From Chromatiales bacterium (lineage in GTDB: Bacteria > Pseudomonadota > Gammaproteobacteria > Chromatiales > Chromatiaceae): a stretch of 39,190 nt of DNA. Of this stretch, positions 7,297 to 15,477 are shown piece after piece. How positions within the stretch are numbered: position 1 is the stretch's first letter; the number at the start of each line of letters is the position of its first letter. The stretch covers positions 1 through 39,190 of the forward strand of contig JANQEV010000022.1 in the NCBI GenBank assembly GCA_028278145.1, in the 5' to 3' direction. The notes beneath the pieces were generated by a model. It saw only the letters and a list, made by a program, of their open reading frames with translations, searched no databases and was not told where the DNA came from. The position numbers were made by a program, and so were the translations under genes.

Positions 7297-8655
7297 ATGA
7301 GAGCGCGCATGCATCGAATCAGGTCAACTGTTCGTACCTCAGTGCTGAAAATCGTACAGGTAGAACCGGGAGAGTTTTACGCCCTGTTTTGGTCATTTGG
7401 TTATTTCTTTGTACTGCTGTGCAGTTATTACATAATCCGGCCGATGCGGGATGAGATGGGCATCCTGGGTGGGGTAGAAAACCTGCAATGGCTGTTTACC
7501 GGCACACTTCTGGCTATGACTGTTTGCATTCCCCTGTTTGGCTGGGTCAGTTCACGTTTTCCACGCCGGCAATTTCTACCTTACGTATACCTGTTTTTCA
7601 TCTCCACAATGCTTCTGTTTTACATCCTGATGGAAGGAGATGTCACACCAACCAACGTTGCCCGGGCCTTTTTCATCTGGACCAGTGTCTTCAACCTGTT
7701 TGTCGTTTCCGTGTTCTGGAGTTTTATGACAGACCTGTACAGCAATGCACAGGCGCGACGTCTGTTCGGGTTTATAGCAGCAGGTGGGACCGCTGGCGCA
7801 ATAACTGGCCCTGCTTTAACTGCACTACTGGTACAACCATTCGGGGCCAGAAACCTGTTACTGGTTTCCGCACTGCTCCTATTACTGGCTATTATCTGTA
7901 TCACCAAGCTCACTGCATGGTCAGTGTCAAGAGATACCCTGGCCAATGAATCACATACCCAAGATGAAGCACCACCAGAAAACCCCATCGGTGGCGGCAT
8001 ATGGTCTGGTATAACCCTGGTATTACATTCCCCCTATCTGCTGGGTATCTGTATGTTGATGCTGCTATTCACCACACTGGCAACATTTTTATACTTCATG
8101 CAGGCACAGATCATTCGTGATGCCTTCATCGATTCAGTACAACGTACCGCAGTGTTTGCATGGATCGACCTGGCAGTGAATGTACTAACCATGCTTACCC
8201 AACTGTTTCTAACCAGTAGACTGATTAAATGGTTAGGGCTGGCAGTGATATTGGCAATAATCCCCATCCTGTTGGCTATAGGTTTTAGCGTTCTTGCAGC
8301 CGCACCAGTGTTAGCCGTGTTACTGGTAGTGCAGGTCATCCGGCGGGCAGGCAACTACGCAGTCATGCGTCCTGGCCGAGAAATGCTATACGTAGTATTG
8401 AGTAGAGAGGAGAAGTACAAGGCCAAGAACTTCATCGATACCGTTGTTTACCGGACCGGCGACGCCATAAGCGCCTGGGTGTTTGCCGGCATGCGTACCC
8501 TGGGTATGAGCCTATCCAATATCGCACTGCTGGCAGTCCCTCTTGCACTAATATGGGCATGGATAGCCTTTGCCCTCGGCCGCCAACAAACCAGTATTGC
8601 AGAATCCAACAGAGTTCTGACAAGAATTCGAGTTGATAAAGACCAAGGTAATTGA
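7297..8655 (+). CDS. ATP/ADP-translocase-like (NTP/NDP exchange) MFS transporter
   Basis: A 452-residue membrane protein with about twelve spans and the opening EFYALFWSFGYFFVLLCSYYIIRPMRDEMG, characteristic of the Npt/TLC (NTP/NDP exchange) transporter branch found in free-living proteobacteria. Other visible features are a conserved loop GFIAAGGTAGAITGPALTALL and YKAKNFIDTVVYRTGDAISAW near residues 370-390. In obligate intracellular bacteria this family exchanges ATP for ADP; in free-living relatives the substrate is generally unproven, so nucleotide transport here is inference. Start at ATG 7297 or 7309. The next gene begins 19 bp after its stop, suggesting an operon with the aldo/keto reductase. 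Confidence 0.8.
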   Translation: MRARMHRIRSTVRTSVLKIVQVEPGEFYALFWSFGYFFVLLCSYYIIRPMRDEMGILGGVENLQWLFTGTLLAMTVCIPLFGWVSSRFPRRQFLPYVYLFFISTMLLFYILMEGDVTPTNVARAFFIWTSVFNLFVVSVFWSFMTDLYSNAQARRLFGFIAAGGTAGAITGPALTALLVQPFGARNLLLVSALLLLLAIICITKLTAWSVSRDTLANESHTQDEAPPENPIGGGIWSGITLVLHSPYLLGICMLMLLFTTLATFLYFMQAQIIRDAFIDSVQRTAVFAWIDLAVNVLTMLTQLFLTSRLIKWLGLAVILAIIPILLAIGFSVLAAAPVLAVLLVVQVIRRAGNYAVMRPGREMLYVVLSREEKYKAKNFIDTVVYRTGDAISAWVFAGMRTLGMSLSNIALLAVPLALIWAWIAFALGRQQTSIAESNRVLTRIRVDKDQGN

Positions 8656-8674
8656 AATTTACAGGAGTTATGAA

Positions 8675-9607
8675 ATGAAAACTGCTAACAGCATGAATAG
8701 GCGCCAATTTATCAGCCTGGCAGCTGCACTGGGCGCAGGAATTGCCTTGCCTTTATCTGGTACTGCTTTTGCGTCCACTGATCCGATCCGTAAAAAAATC
8801 CTGAGTTCAGGAGAAGAGTTACCAGTGATAGGCATGGGAACCTCCCGCACCTTTGATACCAGTGGTAATACAGAGCTACTGGCAAGGCTGCAACAGGTCA
8901 TGCAGACATTTTTCAATATGGGCGGTGGCATGATTGATTCATCCCCCATGTATGGCTCTTCAGAAAAAGTACTTGGTCAGTTACTACCAAGGGTAACAGG
9001 TGACAGGAATCTGTTTGCTGCAACCAAGGTATGGACTGAAGGCCGGAAGGCAGGGATTGAGCAGATGGAACGATCCCGTCTGAAATGGGGTGTAAACAGG
9101 TTTGACCTGATGCAGATCCATAATCTGGTGGATTGGAAGACCCACTTACAAACCCTGCAACGCATGAAGACTGAGGGTAAGATACGCTACATAGGCATCA
9201 CAACATCACATGGTAGATTCCATGATGAACTGCAGAATATATTGAAGAAACATGCTTTTGATTTTGTACAACTTAGCTACAACATAGCCAACCGTGATGT
9301 TGAACAACATCTTTTACCCATCGCTCAGGACAAAGGCATCTCCGTTATAGTCAATCGCCCTTATCAGCGTGGCCACCTGTTCACTAAAGTCAAAGGCACA
9401 CCACTACCCCCATGGGCTCAAGAGCTAGACTGTAACAGCTGGGGACAGTACTTCCTGAAATATATTGTTTCACATCCAGCAGTTACCTGTGCCATACCGG
9501 CCACTACAAAAGTAAAACACATACAAGACAATATGCTCGCTGGCCGGGGCCACCTGCCCACTACCAAGCAAAGAGAGAAAATGCTCAGGTATTTTGAATC
9601 GCTATAG
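8675..9607 (+). CDS. Tat-exported aldo/keto reductase
   Basis: About 310 residues. A twin-arginine signal (MNRRQFISLAAALGAGIALP ... AFAS) is followed by an AKR barrel. The catalytic tetrad is visible: Asp and Tyr in MIDSSPMYGSSE, Lys in FAATKVW, His in LMQIHNL. It therefore probably reduces an aldehyde or ketone with NAD(P)H, but export of a pyridine-nucleotide enzyme is odd; folded export with bound cofactor by Tat would solve this. ATG 8675 is chosen for CAGGAG at 8662-8667; an upstream start at 8633 would overlap the transporter. It follows the NTP/NDP-type transporter by 19 bp. The C-terminus is family-like (NMLAGRGHLPTTKQREKM). Confidence 0.85.
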   Translation: MKTANSMNRRQFISLAAALGAGIALPLSGTAFASTDPIRKKILSSGEELPVIGMGTSRTFDTSGNTELLARLQQVMQTFFNMGGGMIDSSPMYGSSEKVLGQLLPRVTGDRNLFAATKVWTEGRKAGIEQMERSRLKWGVNRFDLMQIHNLVDWKTHLQTLQRMKTEGKIRYIGITTSHGRFHDELQNILKKHAFDFVQLSYNIANRDVEQHLLPIAQDKGISVIVNRPYQRGHLFTKVKGTPLPPWAQELDCNSWGQYFLKYIVSHPAVTCAIPATTKVKHIQDNMLAGRGHLPTTKQREKMLRYFESL

Positions 9608-9648
9608 CCGCATTGTGTACTGATATTCTAAAAGGCAATGGATCTCTA

Positions 9649-9680
9649 AGCTGGTGTATGCGTAGTTTCACACATCAGCT
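9649..9680. terminator. Possible bidirectional hairpin between convergent genes
   Basis: AGCTGGTGTATG (9649-9660) and CACACATCAGCT (9669-9680) form a 12-bp stem with two non-Watson-Crick positions and an 8-nt loop, between the convergent ends at 9607 and 9701. No T-tract, so only a tentative terminator. Confidence 0.35.
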
Positions 9681-9700
9681 ATGCACTAAGCTGTTAATCA

Positions 9701-11305
9701 TTACGCAGGATTTATGTTGCGCGCCTCAACATGACTGGCGAACCCTGACCCTGCTTCTGTGTAAATATTAAAGACTGAGTTAACTCCAGCCTTATGCAAC
9801 TGCTCCTCTTCTTCCGGATATCTGGAAATTGCAGCAACCTGTCCAGAATATGTAGTCAACTGCAACTGCTCAAGAGCATCGAGGTTCGCTTGTAGATTTG
9901 GCAACGCTAACATGATGAGATTTATCCTATGGCCTTTCTCAATCAGTTCCCAGAAATCAGCATCACTGGGATCACCAAGTAACACATTGCGTCCCAATGC
10001 TCGATGTTTGGTGATCTGATCGTTATTAAAGTCGATCCCTACTACCGTATCACCATGCATTTCTCGCATCTTATCGTAAGCCCCACAACCCACTCTACCC
10101 ATCCCAAACACTGCAACTGTGGCGCCAGATGTATCTAGAACCTCATCTCCACGAAGTCTCTGTTTGCGTTGAAACGAAAGCCAGAATTCTCTAAATCGAC
10201 TGTAGATACGGTCATCAATATTGTTCAATGGAGCGGCAAGAACAAAGGATACAGAAAGAGCTATGGCAATAATCACAAGCCACTCTGCATCCAACCACCC
10301 ACTAGATACACCGATAGCCGTGACAATCAAACCAAACTCACTGTAATTCATCAGGTTCAGGCTGGCCAAAAGCGATGTCCTTGCTCTCAACCTGAAGGCT
10401 GTCAGCAGACCAAAAAACAGTGCTGACTTTACAAAAACAAATGGCACTAGAAGTATTCCTATAACCAGTCCAGCAATAGACAGTTGACCGGTCATGCCAA
10501 TTGTGAGGAAAAACCCAACCAAGAATAGATCCTTGAAATCAAGCATCGTTTTGGCCATCTCTTTGACCTTAGGATGGTTAGAAATGATCACACCAATGAT
10601 CAGTGCACCAAGGTCATCCTTCACCCCAGCCAGCTCAAATATCTCTGCACCACCCAATGCAAGCACCAGAGCATAGAGAATGAGTAATTCACCATGACCG
10701 GTGCGCTGCAAAAGATAATAGAAAAGTGGACGGACAAATATTAATAGAAACAGAAGCAATGCCCATGCGGATGGTAATTTACCAGTGGACATTGCCAGGA
10801 AAACAACCGCTGCAATATCCTGCATGACAAGTATTCCGATAGCAATACCACCATGCAGTGACTTCATTTCTCCCTTTTCTTCCAATACCTTCACCACGAA
10901 CACCGTACTGGAGAAGCTCAGTGCAAAGGCAAGCATAAGAGACAATTTGAAATCAAGATTGGAAAAAAGCGGCACACCAAGAAGGGCCAAACCGTATATC
11001 GCCAGTCCGAATAGTCCGACAACGGCACTAATATGCAAACCTGTCACAGCCCAGACCTGGGGCCTGATCAGGGTTTTCAGATTCAACTTGAGGCCCACAG
11101 TGAACAGTAACAGGGTAATGCCAAGGTCGGCCAGCTTCTGCAGTGCCTCACCACTGGTTATACCCAGATAATTGAGCACGAATCCAGTGACTAGATAGCC
11201 TACCAAGGGAGGCAATCCAATCATCCGCGCCAAAAAACCCAGCACAAAAGCCAATGAGATCCAGGCTACATCACCTAAAGCGATCGCTACCCACTCAAAA
11301 TCCAT
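9701..11305 (-). CDS. CPA2-family cation:proton antiporter with TrkA-N domain
   Basis: A 534-residue Kef/YbaL-like antiporter. The N-terminal part (about 1-370) has some 12 membrane spans with the motifs LAFALSFSSTVFVVKVLEEKGE and GVKDDLGALIIGVIISNHP. The C-terminal cytosolic RCK/TrkA-N domain (about 400-520) has the nucleotide-binding motif VAVFGMGRVGCGAYDKM and an acidic strand end in VVGIDFN. It exchanges K+ or Na+ for H+ at the inner membrane, gated by nucleotide binding. The start at 11305 gives a normal family length. It is a single gene, convergent with the aldo/keto reductase; no glutathione-gated ancillary gene (KefF/G) is adjacent. Confidence 0.9.
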   Translation of the reverse strand: MDFEWVAIALGDVAWISLAFVLGFLARMIGLPPLVGYLVTGFVLNYLGITSGEALQKLADLGITLLLFTVGLKLNLKTLIRPQVWAVTGLHISAVVGLFGLAIYGLALLGVPLFSNLDFKLSLMLAFALSFSSTVFVVKVLEEKGEMKSLHGGIAIGILVMQDIAAVVFLAMSTGKLPSAWALLLFLLIFVRPLFYYLLQRTGHGELLILYALVLALGGAEIFELAGVKDDLGALIIGVIISNHPKVKEMAKTMLDFKDLFLVGFFLTIGMTGQLSIAGLVIGILLVPFVFVKSALFFGLLTAFRLRARTSLLASLNLMNYSEFGLIVTAIGVSSGWLDAEWLVIIAIALSVSFVLAAPLNNIDDRIYSRFREFWLSFQRKQRLRGDEVLDTSGATVAVFGMGRVGCGAYDKMREMHGDTVVGIDFNNDQITKHRALGRNVLLGDPSDADFWELIEKGHRINLIMLALPNLQANLDALEQLQLTTYSGQVAAISRYPEEEEQLHKAGVNSVFNIYTEAGSGFASHVEARNINPA

Positions 11306-11545
11306 AATCAGAAAACCAGGCCCAGAAAATAGTTACTCTAATATACTAAATCCAGATCAAAGAGACAGCACGCTCTGCTCACGCACCAGGCATACCCTGC
11401 ATTATTTAAATCAATTGCTCTATGATCAGGTTTTCTATCTTTATTATCATTGGTGCAGCATCTTATTTAGAAAACGTGACAGCTATTGGTTATAGTGATA
11501 CATAGGCTTGCCATAATTCAGCAACCAAGTTTGAGGATAAAATAA

Positions 11546-11725
11546 ATGGATGAGTTTTTACTTAGAGCCGCTTATTTGTGGAATGAGTTTATCGCTTGGT
11601 ACTGCAAGGTAGACGTTGTTTGTTGGGCAGGCAAGCCAAACTGGTTAGGTTGGTTAGTCATGGCAGCAGCGGTTTTCTACATCCTACGCGCAGTTCTCAG
11701 CGCGATGTTCCGAAAGGATGAATAA
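11546..11725 (+). CDS. Small membrane protein, 59 aa
   Basis: A short frame: MDEFLLRAAYLWNEF..., one membrane span (WLGWLVMAAAVFYILRAVL, about residues 33-51) and a basic tail FRKDE. GAGGA lies about 10 nt before the ATG. Tryptophan-rich N-terminal half with two Cys (YCK, VCW). It is followed 84 bp later by another small membrane protein in the same direction. No family recognised; it may be a subunit of a small membrane complex. The length and clean Shine-Dalgarno sequence favour a real gene. Confidence 0.6.
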   Translation: MDEFLLRAAYLWNEFIAWYCKVDVVCWAGKPNWLGWLVMAAAVFYILRAVLSAMFRKDE

Positions 11726-11809
11726 CTGCCAAAATTATTCCAAACCGACTCTTACCTTCATATTGACCAGTAAATAGTACTGCTCCACTGTAATTAAGGA
11801 GAAAAAGAC

Positions 11810-12031
11810 GTGACTCAGAACATGCAACCGCAGAAAAGTTTCTCCAGCACCTATCTCATAGCGTTCTTTCTCATCTCGCTTGCATCTTTCATCCTAGGGA
11901 CAGTTTTGGCTCTAAAGTTTGGCGTGGCTCCAGTTCGTGCTTTTGGTATCGGCACTGTATGCTGGGGGGTAGTTATTATAGGAGGTATCTTTCTACTGCT
12001 ACGCCAAACAACTAAAAATAGTAGGGACTGA
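11810..12031 (+). CDS. Small two-span membrane protein, 73 aa
   Basis: GTG start at 11810, preceded by AAGGAG (11797-11802). Two hydrophobic segments (about 15-33, YLIAFFLISLASFILGTVLAL, and 43-62, FGIGTVCWGVVIIGGIFLLL) separated by a short loop, with a basic C-terminus RQTTKNSRD. No known family recognised. It follows the 59-aa membrane protein in the same orientation and may be co-transcribed. Confidence 0.65.
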   Translation: MTQNMQPQKSFSSTYLIAFFLISLASFILGTVLALKFGVAPVRAFGIGTVCWGVVIIGGIFLLLRQTTKNSRD

Positions 12032-12111
12032 TAGTTACATTCCGCACTCTCTGTTGCTCTTCACGTTGTTATATAAAGAAGCAACAGTAATCTTTCTCTG
12101 CTACAAATCCT

Positions 12112-12807
12112 TCACCATACACCAGGCATTAAACGATAAGGCGTCTGTCTTGCATAATCTGTATAGCCATCCAGCTCTGTGTGTAGTGTGCGGTCCTCAA
12201 AATAGGTGCGAATAATCAACAGCACTGTCAGAAACACAGACAGGTATATAGCTGACCTTGACCCAAGAGCTACTGGGAAAGCAAACAGCAATATAATCAT
12301 TGTGGTGTACATGGGATGACGGACCAGCGCATAAGGTCCGCTGGTTATCACCTGATGACTACGCTCACTGTCAATTTTCACTACTTGCGACAGGTAGGTA
12401 TTCTCTCGCATTACCCAGCCTAACAACACAAAGCAAGGAAGATGGATCAGCATGCCCGTAATCCTGAACCAGAATGGAAACGGCTCGTTCCACTCATAAC
12501 GCACCACATCAAAACCAGGTATAACATAGAGCCCTATGCCTGCAACCACAAACAGCAACATTATTACCTTGTCCCATACCTTCTGCTCCTTGCTTATTGG
12601 AACAAACTTCATGCGCTCAGCAAGCAGATCAGGATCATGCCGTGATAGATAATTGGTCATCACGACACCAAAGAGAGTCCAAATGACAACCATCACCCAC
12701 GCCTCCCACCAGCGCCAGGTACCAGCCGACCAGAGCAAGGCAACTGCGAACAGTGCCATGCGGATGACAAGAGCTATCCAATATTTCACAGGGCCTGGCT
12801 TATTCAT
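12112..12807 (-). CDS. Isoprenylcysteine carboxyl methyltransferase-like membrane protein
   Basis: 231 residues with about five membrane spans and the ICMT/PEMT family signature TSGPYALVRHPMYTTMIILL at residues 160-180. It ends with ...LDGYTDYARQTPYRLMPGVW, the conserved C-terminal region that helps bind S-adenosylmethionine. Bacterial members methylate small molecules, lipids or proteins at the membrane; the substrate here is unknown. The N-terminus WRWWEAWVMVVIW and the RHDPDLLAERMK motif are typical of this bacterial subgroup. Single gene. Confidence 0.85.
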   Translation of the reverse strand: MNKPGPVKYWIALVIRMALFAVALLWSAGTWRWWEAWVMVVIWTLFGVVMTNYLSRHDPDLLAERMKFVPISKEQKVWDKVIMLLFVVAGIGLYVIPGFDVVRYEWNEPFPFWFRITGMLIHLPCFVLLGWVMRENTYLSQVVKIDSERSHQVITSGPYALVRHPMYTTMIILLFAFPVALGSRSAIYLSVFLTVLLIIRTYFEDRTLHTELDGYTDYARQTPYRLMPGVW

Positions 12808-12894
12808 TAGCTATATCCATCTAACCAGATAAACTGCCCTTAGGCCCTGTTACAAATCTTATTATATTTCTCTGGTATGCAGCTCTTAGAAGTA

Positions 12895-12914
12895 GTCAGG
12901 GCCTGAGCCCTGAC
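12895..12914 (-). terminator. Short GC hairpin after the DUF465 gene
   Basis: GTCAGGGC (12895-12902), CTGA loop, GCCCTGAC (12907-12914): an 8-bp perfect stem with tetraloop, 15 bp past the stop of the minus-strand gene at 12929. Weak T-content follows on the minus strand (TACTTCT). Confidence 0.55.
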
Positions 12915-12928
12915 ATTCATTTTTGCTG

Positions 12929-13153
12929 TTAAGATGATTGCCGCTTATATTCACTCAATATAACCGCCAGTTCATCCCGTAAATGCAGTTTCTCTTTTTT
13001 CAGGTCATGTAAGGTGTCATCACATAGTCCCAATGCTCCGACATTTGCCTTATCTGTCTGTTTATTAAGTTCCTCATGCCTGTCGTACATGACTTTGAAC
13101 TTTTCATTCTCTACCAGTAACTTATCTACGATGTCCTGATCTTGACTGAACAT
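12929..13153 (-). CDS. YdcH/DUF465 family small coiled-coil protein
   Basis: 74 residues, all alpha. The pattern VDKLLVENEKFKVMYDRHEELNKQTDKAN ... LHDLKKEKLHLRDELAVILSEYKR fits the DUF465 (YdcH) family, whose members have H-x2-L and LKKxKLxLKDE-type motifs. The function of the family is not established; they are small cytoplasmic dimers or oligomers. Divergent from the DUF429 gene (145 bp). Confidence 0.8.
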   Translation of the reverse strand: MFSQDQDIVDKLLVENEKFKVMYDRHEELNKQTDKANVGALGLCDDTLHDLKKEKLHLRDELAVILSEYKRQSS

Positions 13154-13298
13154 AAAAGCCCTCTAACATTTTTCAAATACAAATTACCATACCGCAAGCT
13201 ATAGATTAGCATATCCTCAATTGATAGAGTTCTGGCCTAATACTGACTGAGATCAGTCAACTCCCGATTACTCCTCTATTCATGAGAAATCACGCGTA

Positions 13299-14030
13299 AT
13301 GAAACTTGCTGGCATAGACCTGGCGTGGCACTGCAACAAGAACCCAACCGCAATAGCAGTGGGCAATCTGGCTGATGGAGTGCTACGCGTTGTTTCTATT
13401 GATGTTTCTATTCTCCCAGTGGATCAAATCATCAATAAACTGCTCTCTATAACAGGGCTTAGCGGTGTGGCAATCGACGCCTCTCTGATCATCCCCAACA
13501 AGACGGGGCAACGCATGTGTGAAAATGAGATAGCAAAACAGTATGGAGCAATGGGTGCTTCCTGCCATGCATCGAACCTGACCCTATATCCCGAAGCCGC
13601 CAGCGTAGCACTGTCACAGAAGCTTTATGAATACGGATTCGAGCATCTTGGCATGTCAAAATGGCAGATCGAGTGCTATCCACATCCAGCGATGATAGAG
13701 ATATTCGGCCTTTCCCGCAGGCTAGCCTATAAGAAGGGGCTAGTGGCTGACAAGAAGGCTGGACAAAAGCATCTTACCCGTCTGATCAAACGCCTGCACA
13801 AAAATCTGATATTGCCATTATATCTGGAACCAGACATTCATATGTATCTGGATGAATCTAGAATCAACACCCTAAAAGGGAAAGAAATAAAATCCAACGA
13901 AGATGCCCTGGATGCCATTATCTGCCTATACATTGCTGGGCTCTATGCAATGGATGCTTCAGGAAAGACTTTTGGTGACATAACAAATGGGTATATCTGG
14001 GTACCGCAGGGAAGTGTATTGGTAAAATAA
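13299..14030 (+). CDS. DUF429 family protein
   Basis: 243 residues. It begins MKLAGIDLAWHCNKNPTAIAVG, the DUF429 N-terminal strand with an invariant Asp (GIDLAW), followed by VAIDASLIIPNKTGQRMCE, the second conserved acidic motif, and ends with the SNEDALDAIICLYIAGLYA motif with paired acidic residues. The fold resembles RNase H-like nucleotide hydrolases; the conserved Asp residues suggest a metal-dependent phosphoryl-transfer enzyme, but no function is proven. Single gene with a palindromic element shortly after its stop. Confidence 0.8.
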   Translation: MKLAGIDLAWHCNKNPTAIAVGNLADGVLRVVSIDVSILPVDQIINKLLSITGLSGVAIDASLIIPNKTGQRMCENEIAKQYGAMGASCHASNLTLYPEAASVALSQKLYEYGFEHLGMSKWQIECYPHPAMIEIFGLSRRLAYKKGLVADKKAGQKHLTRLIKRLHKNLILPLYLEPDIHMYLDESRINTLKGKEIKSNEDALDAIICLYIAGLYAMDASGKTFGDITNGYIWVPQGSVLVK

Positions 14031-14070
14031 CGATTATGGCAATTTGAGTATGAGAGGGTTAGTTCATGAA

Positions 14071-14097
14071 ATAGAAATTACTTTCTGACCCCTTTTA
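14071..14097. repeat. REP-like GGTCAGA element, copy 1
   Basis: On the minus strand it reads AAAAGGGGTCAGAAAGTAAT, 40 bp after the DUF429 stop. It resembles elements at 22609-22633, 25895-25912 and 26602-26670, all just after stop codons. Confidence 0.45.
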
Positions 14098-14165
14098 TAC
14101 GGAAAGAATAGTGATTGCTTATTACTTATCCTGCTTAGTTAACCGCTGGTGTGATTCAAGTAAGA

Positions 14166-14345
14166 TTATTCAAATATCCATACAACTGATGGCATTAGCA
14201 GCCAACCCACAAACAGCCCTCCCACCAGGTAGGAGTAATCCCCCATCATCTCAAATAGCCCAGTAAAGAAATCTGGCTGAATTCCTTGATAATCTATGAA
14301 CACGGCCGCAAACAGGACGGCACCTATGACACGTATGACTTCCAT
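14166..14345 (-). CDS. Small membrane protein, 59 aa
   Basis: A longer open frame runs to 14444 but its first 33 residues look non-coding; ATG 14345 (MEVIRVIGAVLFAAVFIDYQ) gives a compact protein with two hydrophobic segments (residues 1-15 and 36-57, YLVGGLFVGWLLMPSVVWIF). The upstream ribosome site is poor (GGTAGAG). No family recognised. Confidence 0.45.
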   Translation of the reverse strand: MEVIRVIGAVLFAAVFIDYQGIQPDFFTGLFEMMGDYSYLVGGLFVGWLLMPSVVWIFE

Positions 14346-14578
14346 CAATTCTCTACCTTTTCTGGAAATGTTCCTTAAAGATAGCCATGTCCAGCAAAAA
14401 ATACTGGAAATCATTTCACAAAAGTTAAGTGACGAAGTGCACACTTAGCAATCAAATCATAAAAATGTGAATCAGTTAAATTTAGTGATTTATATATGCC
14501 AGGTGAAATAACCAGGACATGATATGACATGCAGTATCAAGAATAATTTGCGTCTGTAACCTGATATATGACTCAGCG

Positions 14579-14791
14579 CTACCCGTCTAACGCACGAATT
14601 TCCTGCTGTATTTTTTTTATCTTATTACCATAAACATGCCGCGCCTTGGCGATCTTCTGCTCATAGTTATTGTATTCGATCTGAGGTATTGGACCATCCA
14701 TACTAGCGCGGTAGGAAGCTATGATCTTCTCTTTTTCTTTTATGGTTTTCCTAAGCTCACGCTTTAGTGCCCGTATTTGTCGGTTGGCCAT
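14579..14791 (-). CDS. Small basic coiled-coil protein, 70 aa
   Basis: Almost entirely helical and charged (MANRQIRALKRELRKTIKEKEKIIASYRASMD ... NNYEQKIAKARHVYGNKIKKIQQEIRALDG), with heptad spacing in two halves broken by DGPIPQIE, suggesting a helical hairpin. Net basic. A moderate GGGATC lies upstream of the ATG. No known family recognised; it could bind nucleic acid or pack as a dimer. Confidence 0.5.
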   Translation of the reverse strand: MANRQIRALKRELRKTIKEKEKIIASYRASMDGPIPQIEYNNYEQKIAKARHVYGNKIKKIQQEIRALDG

Positions 14792-14871
14792 TAGAAGATC
14801 CCAGGTCAGAGTGCATTATCTACCAATATCAGAAACAATCTTTCACTAACCAGCAATATGCAGTTTTTTTC

Positions 14872-15336
14872 TCATAGCTTTGGATCTATTTCTGGGGGCA
14901 ATATTTCGTAATTAGGAAGAACGATGATTTCGATTGTTTTATAATCTGGAGTCTTAAGTGTTATAGCTGACATGTATTCAATATCATTGTTACCTGCTGC
15001 CCTAAATCGATAGGTAACATTTTCTATTTCCCAATTCTTCTCACCAAATGGGGCATTATTTACACACCACTGCTGTGCCAGCTTCATCGCTTTGACAATT
15101 TGAATCTTTCCTTGTTTAAGATCCTCTCTATCCCACTTCAGCTTTCCAACATGCTCTTTACTTTTAAAGGAAGTCAAATATCTATTCCCTTCCATAGAGC
15201 TAAACTGCTTATGCCACCAGCCTTTATCTGTTTGCGTTGGAACAAGCGCAATCACTTCGCTTTCAGAATAGGTAACACTGTCCGCTAGAGCCAATGAGCT
15301 AACCAGAAGGAAGGTTATTACATTTAACAATTGCAT
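14872..15336 (-). CDS. Secreted hypothetical protein
   Basis: About 154 residues from ATG 15336 (MQLLNVITFLLVSSLALADS, a signal peptide). The frame opens at 15369, and an AGGAGG (rc of 15353-15358) lies between the two ATGs, so a TTG start in between (15348) is also possible. The mature part has a WW pair (KGWWHKQF) and one Cys (QQWCVNN), then beta-like strands and a Pro-rich end ILPPEIDPKL. No family recognised; probably periplasmic. Confidence 0.6.
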   Translation of the reverse strand: MQLLNVITFLLVSSLALADSVTYSESEVIALVPTQTDKGWWHKQFSSMEGNRYLTSFKSKEHVGKLKWDREDLKQGKIQIVKAMKLAQQWCVNNAPFGEKNWEIENVTYRFRAAGNNDIEYMSAITLKTPDYKTIEIIVLPNYEILPPEIDPKL

Positions 15337-15477
15337 AAGCTTTATCAAACTGCCTCCTAAAATAATCATGCTCAGAGGGTAATATCACTGCGCCAGCCCG
15401 TGACTAAGAGGTTCACGTACTGACCGCATTTTTCCTTAATGGTATACCAGTACCAATTGTATGCTGACTCAGTATTT

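Noticed and set aside
7094-11353. AATATACTAAATC occurring near 7095 and 11340
   Set aside because: Only two copies of a 13-mer in AT-rich intergenic DNA with no shared position relative to starts; likely chance.
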